Assembly (NCBI RefSeq): GCF_019059575.1
Contig: NW_024881596.1
Coordinates: forward strand, 291,001-355,000
DNA: 64,000 bases
Reading direction: 5' to 3'
Origin: Amphibalanus amphitrite
Lineage: Eukaryota; Arthropoda; Thecostraca; Balanomorpha; Balanidae
In this document: positions 38,168 to 50,074 of the stretch, piece after piece
How the letters are laid out: every line of letters starts with the position of its first letter
Numbering within the stretch: position 1 is the first letter of the stretch
Notes under the pieces: model-generated
What the model saw: only the letters and a program-made list of their open reading frames with translations
Databases searched by the model: none
Told to the model about the DNA's origin: nothing
Translations under genes and position numbers: made by a program

Positions 38168-40045
38168 ACCAGTAAAACGCCTTTTGGGCGAAGAACGAGC
38201 GAGCGAGATAGTGAGCCCTGCACGTGCGGAAGGGCGAGAGGGTACTTCCAACGGACTTGTGCAAAGCACCCTTCTAACTGGTCGCTAGCGGTGTGCCAAA
38301 TTTGAACGCAATCGGCCCAGCCGTTCCTGAGATCTGGAAGCGTTACTCTGCACGTGCGCACGTGCAAACGGGGTCCAAAATGACTTTTGCACGGCACCCT
38401 ACTAACCGGTCCCCAACCGTGTACCAAATTTGAGCGCAATCGGCCCAGCCGTTCTCGAGATCTGGAAACGCCCCCTGCACGTGCGCACGTGCAGTAGCAC
38501 CCTAACCGCAACACATGGGAATGCATTGCCTGGTGGGTGCCTACCTGTATGCCAAGTTTCAGCGAAATCGCCCCAGTAATTAACGAGTTACTGAAATGGG
38601 AACAAATTTGGCACCTCTTCTTTTTGTATTTTGCACGTGCAATGGGGGTCACTCACATAGATCAAGAGTATCCGACCTTTGGTAGAAGGGATGCAGCTAC
38701 CCTATAAAAATAACCGCAAGACAATCGCTCAAGCCGCTGCTGAGATATGGGCCTCTCAAAATCATTACTTTTGCAAAACTGCTTGAACACCCTTGACGTT
38801 TCACGTGGCACGTGCCACGACGGTCACTGAGATGTATCAAAAGTACCGGGTGTCCCAAAAGTAAGGTCATGATTTAAAACTTAAATATCTCGAGAAGTAA
38901 GAGTCCGAATGACTTCCAATTTTAACACGTGCAAGGTACATCCATAAAATTATTTTCTTGCATGCTTAAACCATTTTTGATCGTAACTACACCGAGCAGT
39001 AGGCATAAAACTGAGAAGGTCGAAATTCAACTCTTAGAGAGGGCCCGTCATTAAAACAAAGGGTAAATACCGCCCAGTTTTCGGCCCTAAGCAGACCCTA
39101 TCAGCTCGCCCTATCTCTGAACTCATGCATAGTTTCGCCTCAACCGGTAAAACGTCAGAAAAAAGGTATAATGTACGCACAGGGCATGTATACTTACTAC
39201 TTAGCCACGTGTGCTTCGAGGTCCTGAGGACGACAGCGGGAATCGGGTGACAATAAATCAAGAGAGGTGGCCGAGAGTCCTCCCACTGGTTCTTCCGCTC
39301 GTCGCAACGCAGCTGTGCCGACACCATCAGCCAGCAGTGGTTTCAGCAGGATGGAGACTATGCTTGCACCGTCCTGAAGATCATGCATTGTCTCCGAGAG
39401 TGGATGTGAGATCCCGTAATTTTCAGTCAGGGCAACGCCATTGAATGGCCTCCGCGGTCACCTGACGTTACACCTTCATATTTTTATTCTCTGGATACAC
39501 AACAGAAAGATTGTCTTTTAGGACAACCCAACGAGCCGGGAAGAACTAAAGGATGATCCCTTCGAGCAAACATAGGCGGCATCTCACCAGAGAATCGCTC
39601 CAGAATAGTGGAGGAAGTCAAACGTAGTCTATTCATGCACGCGGCCCAAAATGGTAGCCATGTAGAAAAGCAGCAAATGTGGGGCTACGAGCCAATGTAT
39701 TGACTCATATGTATGTCAGAATAAAATTTTATAAAATGCTCTTTCATATGATGTCCTATTTATATCTATCCATCGCGTATTTTTGGCAGTGTGGCCAAAA
39801 CAAATGATGACCTTACTTTTGGGACACCCGGTAGTCAATTACGGGGTAGAAGGGATGGGGCTACCCAGCAGAAAAGACCGCAGACCAATCGGTCCAGCGG
39901 TTGCTGAGGCTGAGATATAAGCCTCTCAAAAGCGTTACAGGCCGGGCCGGGCCGGGCCGGGCTGGGCCGGGCCGCTCATACTGAGATTTTTTCCGTTATA
40001 TTGAAAAGACTTCGCTTCGCTCGCTGCGCTCGCTCGCTCGTAATT
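38168..40045. mobile_element. CACGTG-rich repeat, copy 2, interrupted by a mariner-like element
   Basis: It is colinear with 28786-29665 apart from the 986-bp insertion at 38846-39831. It retains the CACGTG boxes, the CTCGCTCGCTCGT end and a (GGGCC)n run near 39940-39976. Comparison with copy 1 supplies the pre-insertion site. Confidence 0.88.
38844..39833 (+). mobile_element. Mariner-like element, relic 2, with transposase C-terminus
   Basis: TA duplications (38844-38845 and 39832-39833) flank inverted ends CCGGGTGTCCCAAAAGTAAG, which match perfectly for 25 bp. The uninterrupted copy at 29462-29463 has a single TA. On the plus strand near 39339 the frame reads QQWFQQDGDYA, then IEWPPRSPDVTPS near 39440 and ISPENRSRIVEEVK with NGSHVEK near 39590-39660. 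These correspond to the catalytic-core QDGAxxH and PPxSPDxxP motifs and C-terminal helix of mariner transposases. In-frame stops show it is dead. Confidence 0.93.
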
Positions 40046-40269
40046 ATCGCTAACACACCTAATCACCGGGAAGGCTCATTTTATGCTTACAAGCGCGCTA
40101 TTTTAATCGATTGAAGAAACGGATTTTCCTGTTGCCCCCTCAGGCCATCATCACTTACAGAAACGGCTCCTAATTTCATTACTCAACAAACGACCAGCTC
40201 CCACTAGAGCCGGGTCAGAGATTATCGAGCTAATCTGCTTAAATGCCTAATCTCACATACATACTGATG

Positions 40270-40700
40270 GTATGGGTGGATTAACAGGGCACCGGTCTGC
40301 CGGGGCGCGTGCCGTAAATCTTCAGCCACTGCCGCGCGCGGAGCTGCAGCGGCGCGGCGCGGGCCCCCGTCGGCGCCGACGCGGACAAAGGACGCGTCGC
40401 GAGCGACGAACGTCGACAAGGCCACGCGCAAAAACTGTGAGAAATGGACCGCCGGCGGCCATTCGCCGACTGGTGGCGTTTTTCGACGGCCGCTCCAAAT
40501 GGGCATCGAACGTCGCCGCGGCGGATCGCGGCGATTTCCGGCGCAGTCTCCTCGCCGCGAGACGGCGCCGCTTACACTGAGGTGACGTCACCGGCAAAAA
40601 GTGGCTAATGGCGGCCCGGTTAAATGACCGGAACTGCGGCTCTAATGTCTCAGGCGCTGCTCATTTGTGGAATGGCGCCACGCCGCGGCATGAAATGACG
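40270..40700. promoter_or_regulatory. CpG-rich island with CRE and ATTA/TAAT words
   Basis: It is strongly CpG-rich. GGTGACGTCACC lies at 40581-40592, and GGCTAATGGCGG and CTCTAATGTCTC follow. No exon is supported. Downstream to about 40870, GACATCAG words recur irregularly, a decayed minisatellite. Confidence 0.38.
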
Positions 40701-41029
40701 CTGTATCAGCGACGAGGGGACAAACGGGAAGGGACATCAGCATAGGTTGGGGAAGTCGGAAGCGACATCAGTAGCGATAGGGGGACAGAACATCGGTGGG
40801 GAACAGGAAGAACATGGAAACATCAGATGCGGTAGAAAAGTGACTGGCGACATCAGTAATTGAGGGTGTGATGAAATAAAATTGATGTGGGACAGAGGAA
40901 CAGTCGCCTGGCTGCCCCTCCTTTTTCCCCACGAGATTTACATAAAACTGTCTCCAAAACCAGTAGCCTGTGGCCTGTGTATAATTCGAAGCCCAGCATA
41001 CGCTTCATGTCAACTAAGTGAGCTCAGAA

Positions 41030-41350
41030 CAGGCCGGTCGGCACGTCACCGTCAGAAGCAGCATCGTCCACCCAGCCTCTCAGGGCCGCCTCGGAGCCCG
41101 CCACGCCGCGCCGGGCGGCCGTCCGTGCCTCCGCGGGCCGCCGCAGGGCAGGGCGTTCACACGGGCGGCGTCAGAGCCAGCGTCCGCGTCGCTGCGTGAG
41201 CTGAAGAAGTGCACGTCATCCTGCGTGAGCCAGCCGGCTGGCGAGGAGTGCAAGTCAGCGGTGCTGACGCCGAGCTGAGCGCGGCCACTTGTGGTGGCGC
41301 CGCCGGCCCGGGACAGGCAGACTTCCTGGTGGGCGCAGCGAGGAATACCG
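41030..41350. promoter_or_regulatory. CpG-rich island
   Basis: This is a GC-rich block whose open frames have no conserved motif. Its boundary at about 41360 returns to AT-rich DNA. Confidence 0.28.
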
Positions 41351-43734
41351 AGGCAGGAGGTGGCTAGCGTGGAATGAAGAGTCCGGCAGGCGCAGACCCA
41401 CTTCTGAGTTCTGCAGCTTCAGCGCCGCATTAGACGGTGTTCGATGTCCATTTAGTCCTTATGATAGAGGCATGCAAGATGCTGCACAACTATAATCAAG
41501 GAATAGCGATGCATCTCCAATACAACGAAGGACTACCGAGGATCCGGGAACCAATGTATAGGTGTTCGTTTTTGACATATCGTAACAAAGTTTCGCGAAA
41601 GATAAAGCCTCCATTTGTCTCGAATTTCGAGTTAAATTTCAGTTATTGCAAAGTTAGACAGCAAATCGTGAAGCAACGATGCATTTCAGATCGAGATACA
41701 AAAGCTGCCAAACTTGCATGGGAACAGAAGATGCAACATAAATCGGTGCTCGAGGGTTTGAAGTTACATCGCAGCTTTGCTGAGTGCAGAGAGTTTATTA
41801 CTTTTTTACGATTATTCCAGAATTGCCTGGTAGTTCCCACTATGATCACAATTAAAGCTAAGCAATAATTCAATTAAGCTCATTTCCGGGCATATTCGTC
41901 GCATGATCATTTCTCATCGCAGGTACAGCAGTGTGACATGTCCTGTTAATTGTTCGTGGTACATTCTCCCTTCACACGAGCGTCCACGATGGCCCGGCCG
42001 CACCCCACTCGATGGGAGTTTTTGGCGGCCCCTTTGAGCGCCCTTTTCAGAGAGCTAATGGATGTGCACTGTGCCAGAACGGGCCACGCAAAGTTCGGCA
42101 CTGGAAATTACGTCCCATTATGTAACGCGTTACGTTAATGGTGATATACTGGGACAGTGACGGCACCGTGTCGGCTGTCGGCCCGATCCAATGAGAACAA
42201 ACGGCCGGACACAGCAGCGATGGGACAGTCGGACCCCACTTGATAACAACTTCCCCTTGACTCAGTGATGTGCAGCCCCCGGTCCGCGGTTAAATCGGTT
42301 AAATGTACGACCGATGGTCGCAGAAAGATGGCTGAACTGTCACGAAGAAGCTATAACGGTTACAAGTTACATCGGATGTCCAATAAGCGCTATATCTTCA
42401 TGTCTACCAAAGGAAAGAAAGGTATCAAATCTTCAAATGTCAGGTATATCATGCACAATTTCAGGGTTGACAAGATGAGCGTTTGCTACTTATGTAAAAA
42501 AAGATCACACAGTACTTTCATGAATGCTTTGATGACGAACAATGCACTGATCTTCGGGCTATGTGAAACCTTTGTGCTTAGACAGTTTGACAAGTTTGTC
42601 ACGTTCGGCTATAATCAAAGCCCTTTATACCTAGGGCTATAATAACCGACCAACCGTTTGATTTTGGGGTGCGCGTTTACTGTGCACTTATTCGAACTAA
42701 ATAGCTTGTCAACATGTGAGCGTAGTTAAGCGTTGATCGCAGACTGGCTCAGGCTGAATGAGATTGACGCGGAGCTATACTACGACTCAGAACTATACCG
42801 TCTAAACTTGGACCGCGGAGCATCCGGTACGTCCTAAAATGACGAAAGGCTTCCTCCGCCGTGGCTGAAGCCGTCACGATCCGACAGGCCACCCGGCCAT
42901 ACCTATATACCTTCCCTATGGAATCCAGAGCATCGAACTCAATGTCATTTTTGTCGCGGACGTGAGATCCATTGGACAGCTGCAGGCAGAACCTCAGAAC
43001 TACCCTATCGTCCATTCCTCTTGCACTGAACACAAGAATGGGACAATGCGATTTCTAGCGACATCTGTACAAGAGACCACATAGTAGGCCTGCTGACATA
43101 GATGTCGCCACATCCCAAGCACAGCGTCCGAGAGCTAGCGACGAATGCGACCAATGATACCTATCTAATGTCCGGCTTCAAGTGCCGAAAGCAGCTGAAA
43201 GAGACAGCCAGTATGAAATGGGGCTAAAACGAATAAGGGTGCGAATCGCCATTACCGGGCAACGATATTGGGCGGCGAGGAAGGATTGCATTCGCACACG
43301 CATGCGAAGTGAAGCCAGGAATTAGGTAGGTAGGTACTCACCTCCGGCGGCTCCATCAGCTATCCTCCGCCAGACGGGCTACCGTCGTCCGTCGCCGTCC
43401 GCAAGCCAAACAGATAGTACCAATCGAAAACAAAAATCACGCATCTATTCTATCCACACTGGCACTGAACCACTATCGAGACAACACAGCATGCTTCGCA
43501 CTTCGCAGCCCACGTGCCAACGCAGCTGACCATCAACAACTGAAGCAGAAGCGATGGCAGCGACACCTATGTATGTATAAAAAGTTTCCTGCTCCTCTGT
43601 CCGATGTTATGATCTACCTATATGATTAATAAATTATATAAAAGCTTCGCGAAATTATGTTTATGAATTCTGAGGGAAGTTTTACCAAAACAATTTCAAT
43701 TTTCATAAAAAGCAATCTTGGAAAGAGATAAGTC
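41351..43734. other. Spacer; two chance-length reading frames only
   Basis: Frames of 120-145 codons at 41437-41868 and 42265-42642 are AT-rich and match no family I know. Frames of this length are expected by chance in 64 kb. A minus-strand frame at 42749-43033 looks more protein-like (RFCLQLSNGSHVRDK) but lacks an ATG at its 5' end. It could be an internal exon. Confidence 0.3.
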
Positions 43735-44205
43735 TATCCGTTTGTCCGTCCGTCCCTTCGTGAATCGTCCATCTGTCCGTTCGTCTGTCCGTTGCTTCGT
43801 GAATCGTCCGTCTGTCTGCTCGTCTGTCCGTCCATCTCATGCATTAATCGGTCACTGGTCAGTGGTCAGTCTGGCAATTTGACTGTTCTTCTCACGTCTG
43901 TACCCGTCAATATGCACAACCGTCTGTTTCAAGTTTCCACCAACCAATGGCTGCCTGTCTCGTGTCCGTTTGTCCATCCGTCCGACGTCCGTATGTTCAT
44001 CTGTCCGTCTTTCCGTCTAGCTTCCTATGTCCGTTTTTCCGTATGTGTCTGTCTGCCCAGCTGTCAATCTACATGCGTCTGTGTCCGTTTGCCTGTGTCC
44101 GTCTGTCCGTGACCCGTCTGTGTCCGTTTATTCGTCAGTCCGTCCGTCTGTCCGTCTGTCCATCTGTCCATCTGCCCTTCTGCCTGTCCGTTTGTCCGTC
44201 ATAGC
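43735..44205. repeat. Degenerate (GTCCGTCT)n tract
   Basis: Tetramers GTCC, GTCT and ATCC alternate over about 470 bp with interruptions. The Cys-Pro-Ser-Val reading frames arise from the repeat. Confidence 0.85.
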
Positions 44206-44347
44206 GATATGCGTACCAAGTTACGTTTTTACGACTTCTCTATTCCTTAATTAAATCAAAAGTTTTGGTTTAAAATTTGCGTTGAACTACCTGCTAGAGT
44301 CATGATAAATTGCTAGCTTTTTAGGCCATCGTATTCACCTGAGGTAA

Positions 44348-44412
44348 GTGAATTCATGTCATGAATTATAAAGTGAATTCATGTCATGAACTATAAAGTG
44401 ACATTCATGTCA
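44348..44412. repeat. 25-bp tandem repeat
   Basis: The unit starting GTGAATTCATGTCATGAA begins at 44348, 44373 and (partial) 44398. GAAAACGTC repeats follow immediately to about 44465. Confidence 0.9.
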
Positions 44413-44639
44413 ATTGTCACGAAAACGTCATTTTCTCGAGAAAACGTCGAGAAAACGTCATGTTCTGGTATTGATTATTTGTCATGTCACTGCTCCTTGT
44501 AATTCATCCATGGTCGGCATGTCACTTCATCTTTACCAAATTTGGATGCTCACTGCGACTCATGAGGCGCTCACCACATTTCGGTCATTGCTGACTGACG
44601 CCGGTCATCGGGCACTTCTAAACAGCTACGTGACTACGT

Positions 44640-45065
44640 CACTTATCGTTGATTAATATTTTTTACACCGATGCAGCTAGTCACTGGTGATGATGATAGG
44701 TGATCATAGGCTCATAGCTAGGTATTGATCACTGTTCACTGGTCAATGGCCATTGATAAATAGATTGATGAATGATGATCATTCATTTCGCGCTTTTACG
44801 AAGACACTTGATCTAATTGTTTCCGATTACCAGTCACAAATCATGGATATTTATTTATTCATTTGTTGCAAGCAACATTGTATGCACTGGTTATTGAGCA
44901 ATGGTATGTTTGATCATTGTTTATCAACCGCTTATCACTGGAAACGAGTCACTTGCCACCACTCAACCACCGTTCACTTGGTATTGGTCACTATAGTCAC
45001 TCGTCATAGCTCATTGGCCATTCATCACTGGTCACCGATCAATAACCACATCAATGATCAAACTT
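44640..45065. repeat. Degenerate TCACTGGTCA-word region
   Basis: TCACTGGTCA, GATCATTG and close variants recur irregularly with no fixed period. It looks like a decayed minisatellite and lies just downstream of the Tyr/Pro-rich protein gene. Confidence 0.55.
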
Positions 45066-45204
45066 TGATCCCCGAGCATGAGACACGACCACTGCACTAC
45101 CATGTCACTGCCTCGGTCCGTCTTTTACTTCATTATCCCCGTCCATTGCAACCTGTAGCAGGCAGCTGATTAGTCTTCTCTTTTATGTAAACATCCGCAC
45201 TAGT

Positions 45205-47234
45205 CTATTTTCTACTTCTTTTTCCAACCTCCACTTGTGCTTCCCGTTCCCGTGCCGACGACGTCGCTGCCGTCACCGTCACCGGCAGAACGATCCTCAA
45301 CCCCATCCAGATGGTTCCCCCAGGCACGAACGGAGCCACCAGCGGCTCCCGCTCTTCTTCAGACACACGGTCACCGTAATCGCTATAATCTGAGTACGGA
45401 GCGTACTCGGGATACGGGCCGTAAGTTGGATAAGATCCGTACTCGGGATATGAACCGTACTCGGGATACGAACCGTACTCGGGATATTGGCCGTAAGACG
45501 GGTATGAACCGTAATCTGGGTACGTTGGATCGGCGGCTTGCGCTGAGGCCCCAGTGCTCGCCTGGCTCGGTTCCTTATGAAGGACATTTTCCGTACTGAT
45601 AACCTGCTCGGAGGCAGCCGAAGCCTGGTCTGCAGGACAGCGGTAGCACTTGTTTCCCTGGTCGGGGTAGACTCCGATGAAGCTCAGGCCGTGACTTGCG
45701 GAGGCAGCCGATGCCAGATCCGGGTACTCCGGATACTCTGGATACCGTGGATACTGCGGGTACCGCTGGTACTGAGGGTACTCCGGGTACTCTGGGTAGT
45801 CTGGGTACTTCCAGAGGTCAGCGAGGTCAGACTTGAGTACCGTGCTGACCTGCAGCAGCCGATAAATGCCGCTGGTAAACGTTTCCATCGCTGACGACCT
45901 GAGAAGAGACGACATGATGCCTGAGTTTATGAATGCATTATGGGGCAGCGAACAAAGTGAAACACGACATACAAAAATTACTGCTACACACTTTTATAAG
46001 ATACTGCTTTCTTGAAAATGGCGTATATGGCCTAAGCCGCCTAAGTAACGAAAAGTGTTACAAGTGAAACTGACATCCTCGATTAGCCCGTTATAACTCA
46101 CGTCCATTTAAATCAAGAACGGTTTGAAAGCAAAGAGCGTGAAAGCAGATGATGACTCGGCACAACTTGCCGCAAATGGACATGACTCAGCACGTTCTGG
46201 CGGTGCTCTATATACTAGCTAGAGAAAGTATAACTATAAGTATAACTATAAAGTATAACTAGTCTGACAGAGTCGGACAATGGAGAGTACCCGATACAGT
46301 CTGACAATCAGGAAAATGACCTCGGCCATGGAAATGCTGATGTCCATCAGAGACATTAAATAAATTAATTGAGATTTAAAGTTATTACCTACCTACTGTC
46401 TTGAAATTTCTAAGAAGGAAACACTTGTCAGGCACTCAGGAGTGCAGTGCCGTCACTCAGGCACTCAGTGCAGTCACTCAGGGATCTGCAGTGCTGAATG
46501 CCAATGCCTGCATTGAGCTGGTAACCCTTCTCAACCTCAGTGCACTGTGCAGTCACACGAGCCGCCGAGGTCCTGACCCCGGGTGTGCCGAGGTTTTGAA
46601 TCTGACCCCGGTGTGTCGGGGTCGTGACCCCGGAAGCTGACCGTTGGCAACGTTACCAGTGTTCTGCTTTCATCGGTCAGTATGCCGTCCACAGTCTGTC
46701 CTAGATCGCCCCGGGCCACCGCAGGATGCTGATGACGTCACAGAGCCTGTGAGGCGTGTAACGGGCCTGGGAGGACGAGGCACCGCCGTGGGATCGCTCA
46801 CGGTAGGACAGATGGAATCCGGGTAGAGGACATGGAGCGTTTAGAGGTCAGCGGGACGCAACTGAACCGTGACCATCTGACCCGTGGGCTGTTAGTATCA
46901 GGGCTTTGGAAGCCATGGTGCAGAGCTCGCAGAGGGCCGATCGCTCGAGATAGCTCGGCTTGGACAATCTATCGAGTTTACTGCAATGAGGACAAGAAGT
47001 CATCAATGATAAAGCGAGAATAAAAGCTGCAAATACTTTTTCGAAAATGACCGTCATGCCCGAAGAGTGCACGACTCATTCTTACCAGAGGTTCATCAGA
47101 GGGCTGCCAGTCTCCTCTCTCCCGCTCCTCATCTGCTCGATCGTCTTGTATTCGCCGTAGTGGAATTTGGCCGACGCCCGAGGCAGCAGTGCCGCCGCGC
47201 CCACCACACACAGCACGAGACGAGCGACCTTCAT
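45205..47234 (-). CDS. Secreted Tyr/Pro-rich tandem-repeat protein, two exons
   Basis: The proposed CDS joins 47234-47086 to 45898-45205 (minus), giving 280 residues. Exon 1 encodes a textbook signal peptide (MKVARLVLCVVGAAALLPR, then ASA before Lys23) and ends at donor CTG|GTAAGA. The acceptor is TCGTCTCTTCTCAG at 45899, and the join (phase 2) makes Trp50. The mature protein has a YPEYP/YPQYP block at about residues 77-108, a short linker with a CYRC motif, and a second block of GSYPEY hexapeptides (18-bp DNA units) at about 175-225. The tail is acidic then basic. Exon 2 encodes about 30 Tyr. Repeat codons vary mainly at third positions, which supports coding. Such composition is typical of extracellular structural, cuticular or adhesive proteins; the exact role is unknown. 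Two very short upstream ORFs precede the ATG. The 1.19-kb intron contains CACTCAGG/CAGTGC repeats (46425-46560). Confidence 0.78.
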
Positions 47235-47629
47235 TCCTGCCGTCTCATCTCATCGTGACCTCATCTCTGGAGACAGTCACTAGGCGTTCAGACGCCTCCA
47301 AACGCGCCCGTGTCACGCGCTCAGACACTTCCTGTTTGTCACTGACGGTGTTCCGGCTTCACTCACGAGTGATCTTGGAATATTGATATACTTGTAGGCT
47401 CTTTCACCAGTCAGTCAACCCATGTCTTGCTTTGATTTCTCTCACCGTTGTCACTTATTCACTTGTATGTTCCGATTGATACCAGGTAAAAGCATCACTT
47501 AATTCACTCTGATTACTTCACTTCTTCATGCTTTCTCCGTCTCGGCACTGTACCGTCTAACTTCACCAACCTATACACAGAGCACTACTTCCTGTCTTCG
47601 TTTACCACTAGCAGGGATTTTCGGAGGAC

Positions 47630-47910
47630 ACTCGGCACCTGCCTCCGCTCGCTGGAGGCCCGTCCTCCGTCCGCTCACCCTGTCCGCTGGAGGCCCGTCC
47701 TCTGCTAACTGCGGCCGGCCGGCGCGGCGCGGCGCGGCGGGCCGACCATATGGGACTCGTAACTGGGTTACCGCTCTCCAGCACCGCTAGCATGCAGCAA
47801 AACCACCGCCGGTTCACACAGACCGCCTGGCGGTTACCGCCGTGTGCAGATTAACTACTCGGCGGCCGGCGCTGCGGGCCCACAGCCGCGAGACTGAGTG
47901 GCTCCGAGGC
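47630..47910. promoter_or_regulatory. CpG-rich island about 400 bp upstream of the Tyr/Pro-rich gene
   Basis: It is GC-rich (repeated CGGCGCGGCG) with AGATTAACTAC near 47850 and TGATTAACGG just beyond. It may be a distal promoter element for the minus-strand gene starting at 47234. Nearer the gene a TATA-like TATATCAATA (minus strand) lies near 47385. Confidence 0.3.
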
Positions 47911-48144
47911 CGGCTCAGAGACAGCGAGTCTGATTAACGGAGATGGGCATACCGCATACCGGAGTCTCACTTCACACGCAACTCATGCATGCTTGCCATT
48001 TTTCTGGGTGTTGAAAGTCATGCTGCTTTCCCGTTGTTCAGCTGAAAATACATTTTGCAAAGGACAACAGAAATGTCGCAAAAAGGCCAAAAGTGATAAC
48101 GGTCTTATAGCTCACATGCTTAAAATACTTCCCATATATATTGT

Positions 48145-48422
48145 CATTTCGGCAAATTGACATTTCGGCAAAGTTACATTTCGACTAATTGATATTTCGA
48201 CTTATCGACATTTCGGCAAATCGCATTTCGGCAAATTTACATTTCGGCTACTAAGCATTTCGGCAAATTGGCATTTCGGCAAAAAGGCATACCGACAAAT
48301 GGCATTTCGACTTTAAGCATTTCAACTTTTTGACACATCGGCAAAAAGCACACCGGCAAAATGACATTCGGCGAAATGCACTCGGCAAAATGACGTTCGG
48401 CAAATCGCCTCTCGGCAATGTG
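48145..48422. repeat. CATTTCGGCAAA minisatellite
   Basis: About 18 consecutive units of 14-16 bp follow CATTTCGGCAAATTGA with growing divergence to the right. The unit length varies, so no frame is preserved. Confidence 0.92.
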
Positions 48423-50074
48423 TCCGGACACCGAGCACTGCATAAAAATAAACTAATATATCATCGCTCTCTCCAGTACCGCTTGTGTAAACACTAAACC
48501 CTCGATAGAAGAATAAGGTCAAAAATTAAATTTCATCTTATGAAATGTGCCTGCCATTAGGTAAGGGAAGGTTTGTTGTCAATAGCTAAATCACTATTAG
48601 TAGGAATTGTGTTTTTTTTTCTATTGAAAAACAAATCTGAGTTCCCTGACAATTTGGCAAAAGCATAAGATCGGGTTATGGCGAGCATTAGAACGAAGAT
48701 AGCTATGAACGAAACGTTTCTGTGCTATTTCTAGTTAGGCATAACGAGCGTGCTCTTACGGTTTTAATTCCATTTTTAAAATGGCAAAAGCTGTTTTGTT
48801 ACACTCGCTAATGATATTGATGAGTCATCAGTCGGTCAAGAAATACATGTTAAAGCAATTGATAAAAAAACAATAAACTACGTAGAGCTCCGTGAATAAC
48901 GCTAGTCCGCTGGATTGAAGCTGGCCGCACGCACTACATACAGTCGTCATCACCGACTAAGCTGTTGTCACTTTTGGCTAGTTTGGCTGTCGGCATGACT
49001 AATTATATACCGCAGAAGCCACCAGGCTGACACACCAGGACCCGGGTCAGTCATGGTATTTCAGCAGTGGGCGGTCGGCAGCTCGGAGTGACGTCTAAAC
49101 TGCAGCTCAGCTCAGACCACAGGCCACCACTGCCGGATGGCTGACCGCCGCATTTGGGGCCGTTTCCTGTGATCCACACGGCGGCCGTCTGTCTGTTGTG
49201 GCTCCATAGAGGCCCCTGACCTCTGCACGGGTGCCGCTGCACCACGCTCGACCGGCGGTGCCTCTGAAGATGTCTAAGGCCTGCACGCGCATGTGTCACC
49301 ATAAACTCCGAATGCTGACGTCTGAACTGTCCTTCGCCCCATCGGACGCGACACGCGAGCGTCGTTCAGGCCCGTACGTCGTCTAGGCAGGGTGGATGTG
49401 TCATCGTTTTATGTGTTGTGGATTCGGTGTGTATGGAACCGGACAGATATTGTTTTATGTGCGCTTATCAGCACTGACACATCGCCCTCCGGACGTCTGC
49501 CTGAAAACGGCGTCAGAGCCGCCACTGTGTCAAGGATGCGGGATGATAGACAGGGACTAACGGGAAATGACTCAAATCTCAATACAAGACTTTCGTATTT
49601 CTGTGTCTCAAGTCCGGTTTGAAATAAAATGTGCGAGCGACATCCAGTTAGAACGATCATATTCGTGCATTGAATCCCAAGTTTTCGTAATGTGTGATAC
49701 GGTTTGGCAAAACAGCCGACGTTTTGTCGACCAGCAAGGCGTTGTCTTCTAAACGTTATATCAGTGATAAATCGAAATAGAAGCTGAATGTTGAAGCATA
49801 ATAACGATTCCCGATTTAACTGTTAGATCAATTTTAATTGATTTTATGACATTCTTATTGAATAAAACATACATAACTAAGTTGAGTAGGAATAGACAAA
49901 TATATATATATTGAGACGGGTTACACAGCACATTGGGTGGACGCGTTTCGTCTAAATGACTTTTTCGACACCCTTTTTCGATGGATCCGATGGTGGTATT
50001 CATCTTATAGTACATTTTAGTGGTAAGAAAAACTCACTTGCATGAATCCCCAATCCCCTTATATCATGCTCGTA
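48423..50074. other. Spacer without recognised features
   Basis: Mixed AT-rich sequence with a GC-richer patch at about 49080-49270. No gene, RNA or transposon end was recognised. Confidence 0.3.

Noticed and set aside
28782..38652. 215- and 206-codon minus-strand frames in the two CACGTG repeats
   Set aside because: The frames follow the internally repeated units of a mobile repeat and show no conserved protein domain.
41437..41868. 143-codon plus-strand frame
   Set aside because: It begins with GTG, is AT-rich unlike the real genes here, matches no family I know, and frames this long are expected by chance.
42749..43033. 94-codon minus-strand frame that looks protein-like
   Set aside because: It has no ATG at its start. 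A plausible acceptor (TTCTTGTGTTCAG) and donor (AAG|GTATAT) exist, but no partner exon or family was found.
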